Of a stretch of DNA of 64,000 bases, positions 60,363 to 64,000 are shown in pieces. The translations under genes and the position numbers were made by a program. How positions within the stretch are numbered: the stretch's first letter is position 1; every line of letters starts with the position of its first letter. The stretch comes from Sepiola atlantica (lineage: Eukaryota; Mollusca; Cephalopoda; Sepiida; Sepiolidae): positions 11,430,096-11,494,095 of the forward strand of contig OY744551.1 in NCBI GenBank assembly GCA_963556195.1, given 5' to 3'. Under the pieces are notes generated by a model. The model worked only from the letters and a program-made list of their open reading frames with translations. It was not told the DNA's origin and made no database searches.

Positions 60363-60879
60363 GAATTAAAATAGTGTTGATTATTTTTTATTATCATTAT
60401 CTAAAAAAAATTATAAAATCATAAAATCATTTAGAGAATAAAAATAAGGTAAATTAATATGGTGATCTCATCTTCAACTTTTATAACCTCGTAATGTAGG
60501 TTATAATAAATAATATATTGTAAAGAAAATAGATGAACAATCAAGAGAAACGTTTAACAGATTTATTAAAACTGAACACAGAATGAGTTAATGAATTAAT
60601 TGGCCGCTGTACGCGATTGACATATTAACAGTCTGATCCGTGGTCTGTGTTTACTTTTATCTCTCGGCAGAACTCCATTTCCAATGACGATAACTTTTGA
60701 CTCCCGAATTTGCTCAATGGACGTAATTTGTTTTCGTTACTTGTCCTAACAGGTACTTAAATTAAAATTAAAATAGTGTCATTAAAGAACGTCGCCGTGA
60801 TAGCAACTTATACAAATTAGCAAGAATAGAATTAACGAAGAGCAATTTAGCACCAATATTACAATCAGCTTCAAAGAAA

Positions 60880-62370
60880 AATATATCAATTAAACTTTCA
60901 ACAAAATTTGACTGGGGCTTCATAAATAACCCCATAATCAAATCTCTCAATTAAATGATGTAATCTGTATTTACTAAACCTATTCATATTATACTAAGAA
61001 GAAGAATTGAAAAATTTCGGAAACCTCCATTTCAAGATATAATATAATCCAATTTTATAAAACAAAATAATATCACTTATATATGACAAAGGGTACACCC
61101 ATAGAACTATCATGATTCCGCAGGTATGCACGACACCGTTGAAATTTGAAATCTAAACTTTCGTTCGGAAACAAATGCATTCTCGTACTAAATTAGTGAA
61201 AATAAAACATATTATTATTAACTCATTTATTCATTAATAGTTAAATAACTTACTATAATCTAGTCCTATTGAATTTACAAATTTTTTAATGAAATAAAAT
61301 CACCCATTTATTAGTTATCTCAAATCAAATCCTTCTATTTAAGAATCTATGAATATACCAGATAAGTGCGGCTGTACTTGACTATCCAAACACATTTTGT
61401 TTCTTGAAGAAAAATATAGTACCTGTATTGAGATAGAACGTATGAAAAGGCTTAAACCGCGACGTTACATACCCCCACCTGTTTTCTTTGTCTTAACGTG
61501 AAACTGGCTATTATTACGTTCCCAGATAAAGATTAGCTACTGAATCAAAGGGATGAAATATGTGTTAATTGTAGTCATTTCAAGCAGTTGACTCTATGTA
61601 AATATGGTAATAACCAAGTGTATTCACCATTTTTCTATAAGTAAACTAACATCCCCAACTAAATATACATGTAATGTTACATAGCTTATTGGATTGTGTC
61701 GGGCATACGTACGTTCACTTTTATATAATAAATTCTTCTTTTTATCTCTTTCCAGGCCAAGGAGGTAGGATACCACTTGGTTTAGGTAAGTAAAACTTTA
61801 TTTTTTATTGTTTTTTGTTATCCTATAGCCATAATTATTGCATATTTTATTAAATTGTAACTACCTATGCACCTACCATTGTTACTATTATATCTTGTAC
61901 AAACTATAGAAAATGCTCAAGAAATGCTGACTACATAGATGGATAGATATGTAGAGAGATATGAACAGAGTTCGGTGTATGTATATATACTTTCCGACAA
62001 AATTAATGGAATAATGAATTAACAGAATTACTGTATAATGAATTTATAGAATTACAGAATAATGACATAGAAGAATAATGAATTAAAATGATCCCAGAAT
62101 AATGAAAAAAGAATAATGGAATAATGAGATAGCAGAATACCGGAATAGTACGTCAGACACAAGTACGTTGTAAAATAATGAATCAACATGATAACTGAAA
62201 CGAGGAATTCATAGAATAACGGAATAATTCGCTAATAAGATTATTATCAGTTTTTATTAAGATCAAGCCTCTACCTTTTTCTCATTAAATTTTAATTTGT
62301 CATACAAGATTATTGAAGCGAACCGGACACACGTACGTTTACTGCTATTACATAAATTATTCTTTTAATC
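60880..62370 (+). repeat. Segmental duplication, right copy (carries microexon 7)
   Basis: Partner of 57449-58945. It runs on into intact microexon 8, whereas the left copy is cut by an insertion at that point. Confidence 0.9.
61756..61785 (+). CDS. Microexon 7 (S/G-Q-G-G-R-I-P-L-G-L)
   Basis: The acceptor is CTCTTTCCAG and the donor GTTTAG|GTAAGT. It is the duplicated partner of microexon 6. Phase 1 is open; the first residue is Ser after an exon ending in A, or Gly if microexon 6, which ends in G, directly precedes. Phase 0 ends in TAG. Confidence 0.55.
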   Translation, partial: AKEVGYHLV

Positions 62371-62379
62371 TTTTTTCAG

Positions 62380-62409
62380 GCCAAGGAAATGGAAGAAAAA
62401 TTGGTTTAA
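62380..62409 (+). pseudogene. Microexon 8, donor lost (x-Q-G-N-G-R-K-I-G-L)
   Basis: The acceptor CTTTTTTCAG is good and phase 1 is open through QGNGRKIGL. The base after the exon has changed, giving TTTAATTATAT where siblings have CAAGTAAAT, so no GT donor remains. If the acceptor is used, translation runs into TAA within a few codons. It is a decayed unit or an alternative terminal exon. Confidence 0.55.
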
Positions 62410-62929
62410 TTATATAAAACTTTATTTTTCATTTTTTTTTGTTATTCTATAAGTCGTTATTATTTGAAAAAGATAAAAATGCAGAATAGTATGGAATAAT
62501 GAATTAACAGAATAATAGAATCAGGACATAGTAAAATTCCGGAATAATAAACCAGTATAGGGAATCATGTATTAACAGAATAACAGAATAATTACATAAT
62601 AGAATAACGGGATAATGTGTTAATAGAATACATGAATGATAAAGCAACAGAATAAGGGAATAATTAAATAGAAGAATTACGGAGTAATGAATTAACTGAA
62701 TAACGGAATAAAACATAGCAGAATACCTGAATACTGAAGAAAAAGTATGACAGAGTAATGGATTAAGAGAATATCGGAATAATGACAGCATAACACAGGA
62801 ATAATGAAATTAATCGAATACCGACATGATGGATTAACAGAATAACGAAATAACGACATAGAAGAATACCGGAATAATAAGCCGGAAAATCGTACGTTCA
62901 CTTGTTTTAAAAAAAAAATCTTTTTTTAG

Positions 62930-62959
62930 GCCAAGGAAATAGAAGACGAATTGGTTCAA
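62930..62959 (+). CDS. Microexon 9 (S-Q-G-N-R-R-R-I-G-S)
   Basis: The acceptor is TTTTTTTAG and the donor GTTCAA|GTAAAT. Phase 1 reads SQGNRRRIGS, close to the consensus. Phase 2 contains TAG. It is the last unit seen; the array may continue beyond the window. Confidence 0.65.
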
Positions 62960-63133
62960 GTAAATAATACATTCCTTTTTCTTTTTGCTTCTTTTCATAA
63001 TGATTGCATATTATATTCGTGACTACTTTTTCACCGACCTAGGTTACTATTTAGACGTGTGAAAACTACAGAAATGACATTAAAAATGCTTATTTGAGGG
63101 ATAAATTGATATATATAGATATGAACATTGTTG

Positions 63134-63134
<1 letters not shown>

Positions 63135-63192
<58 letters not shown>
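63135..63192. repeat. (TA)n microsatellite
   Basis: About 55 bp of TA. Confidence 0.95.
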
Positions 63193-63193
<1 letters not shown>

Positions 63194-63585
63194 AACATTT
63201 CATGTAGATAGCTTCGAGTAACATTTTAAAATGCTTAACGTAATACGATTTTATTCTGTGATGCAATCCAGCGTTGCTTAATTTAAATCGTAAACGACTT
63301 CTTGGAACAATGCTAAAAATGTTCTATGCACGTTTCTCCGCTGTCTTTTTAAAATTCTCTTCTTCTCCAGCTTTTTTGTTCATTTGCTTTTGACACCTAG
63401 GGATAATTCGACAAAGAATCAAAAACGTTCGTGAAACCTATGGAACATTTATTATTTTTTTGATTTTAATACAAAAGTCTATCAGAAAAATTGAAAAAAT
63501 AAAAAAGGTATGATTAAACAGACGAATTCTGTTATCTTTAACAATGTTTGCATAAATGAGAAAATGCTGCCTAAATACACATACA
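63193..63585. other. Intron after microexon 9, nothing recognised
   Basis: AT-rich sequence without exon, CGGACACACGTACG leader or transposon similarity. Confidence 0.5.

Positions 63586-63648
<63 letters not shown>
63586..63648. repeat. (TA)n microsatellite
   Basis: About 60 bp of TA. Confidence 0.95.
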
Positions 63649-63650
<2 letters not shown>

Positions 63651-63719
63651 TAAAGATAGGGATAAAATGATCCGACGTAATCGTAGATGAAAAAAGAAAC
63701 CATATCCTCATAATTGATT

Positions 63720-64000
63720 TAATGATTATTGACTGATTAATAATACACAAATAATTAAATAATTAGGAATAAATAAATACATTCACATGTAAATAAATAA
63801 ACTGATATTATTTCCATTTCTTTCTCAGACTTATATATACATATCGCATATGCACATACATAATTAAATATTATCGATTAATTAATAGTACACAAATAAT
63901 TAAATGATTAGGAATAAATAAATACATTCACACATAAATAAATAAACTAATAGATATTAGTTCCATCTCTCTCTCAGACTTATATATACATATCGCATAT
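63720..64000 (+). repeat. Tandem duplication of about 150 bp
   Basis: The block from TAATACACAAATAATTAAAT to TCTCAGACTTATATATACAT is repeated. Each copy has an acceptor-like TTCTTTCTCAG, but nothing coding follows. Confidence 0.8.

Larger units (their letters stand above)
53560..62880 (+). repeat. AATAACGGAATAATGA repeats in the introns between microexons
   Basis: Between successive microexons the introns are filled with the same degenerate AATGAATTAACAGAATA and AATAACGGAATAATGA motifs, at 53.57-53.75, 54.0-54.63, 54.8-55.42, 55.6-56.07, 58.57-58.8, 62.0-62.23 and 62.48-62.88 kb. Confidence 0.85.

Noticed and set aside
52914..62959. Phase-0 reading of the microexons as acidic A-K-E-V-E-D-E-L-L-Q units with stop-containing members as the main product
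   Set aside because: Four of nine would end in a stop at the last codon and the differences between copies would be mostly non-synonymous; phase 1 explains all copies better. Kept only as a possible alternative through the 44105 donor.
63790..64000. Further exons after the TTCTTTCTCAG acceptor-like sites
   Set aside because: What follows is a duplicated AT-rich repeat with no microexon similarity or donor.

Overview
This is eukaryotic, animal-type DNA: intron-rich, AT-rich and packed with satellites, microsatellites, SINEs and fragments of LINEs and DNA transposons. One interrupted gene runs through it on the + strand. The repeat load, very long introns, tRNA-type SINEs and many interstitial TTAGGG-like arrays would fit a mollusc, perhaps a cephalopod. 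That is a guess from style; nothing in the window identifies a species.

The gene is an inter-alpha-trypsin inhibitor heavy chain (ITIH)-like gene, incomplete at both ends. Seven exons could be placed to the base by matching splice sites and phases: 3787-3938, 16174-16284 and 21603-21814 (VIT domain), 27321-27478 (linker), 34807-35074 and 42435-43117 (vWA domain with an intact MIDAS, then the post-vWA region), and 44046-44130 (the conserved block after it). They join into one open frame of about 556 codons. The signal peptide exon(s) and the C-terminal ITI_HC_C domain are not seen and should lie outside.

The most unusual region is 52.9-63.0 kb. There the gene carries a tandem array of at least nine 30-nt microexons, each with its own acceptor, nearly all with a donor, and a conserved block containing CGGACACACGTACGTTC 40-60 nt upstream. 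Read in the phase set by the distal donor of exon 7, all nine are open and encode variants of a basic decapeptide, S-Q-G-S-R-R-R-I-G-S. In the other two phases several contain stops. Substitutions in the Ser-Arg-Arg core are mostly synonymous in the open phase. This looks like a birth-and-death array of optional, frame-preserving microexons.

The introns hold: a LINE reverse-transcriptase remnant split by a 615-bp hAT-type element with 8-bp TSDs (0.4-1.45 kb); ten SINE-like repeats whose 5' end matches U2 snRNA; a 3.6-kb, 53-bp minisatellite (4.66-8.27 kb); a polypyrimidine tract (9.8-10.2 kb); a 180-bp array (13.56-15.1 kb); a 23-bp array with palindromic units at one edge (16.66-17.73 kb); a 901-bp tandem-repeat element inserted in a LINE (22.6-25.2 kb); a LINE ORF C-terminus (26.1-26.9 kb); a large inverted repeat (32.4-34.7 kb); a TTAGGG array with a regular spacer (40.07-42.14 kb); a 136-bp satellite with 272-bp higher-order structure (44.64-50.31 kb); and degenerate AATAACGG/AATAATGA repeats between the microexons. 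Most other open frames are shadows of these repeats.
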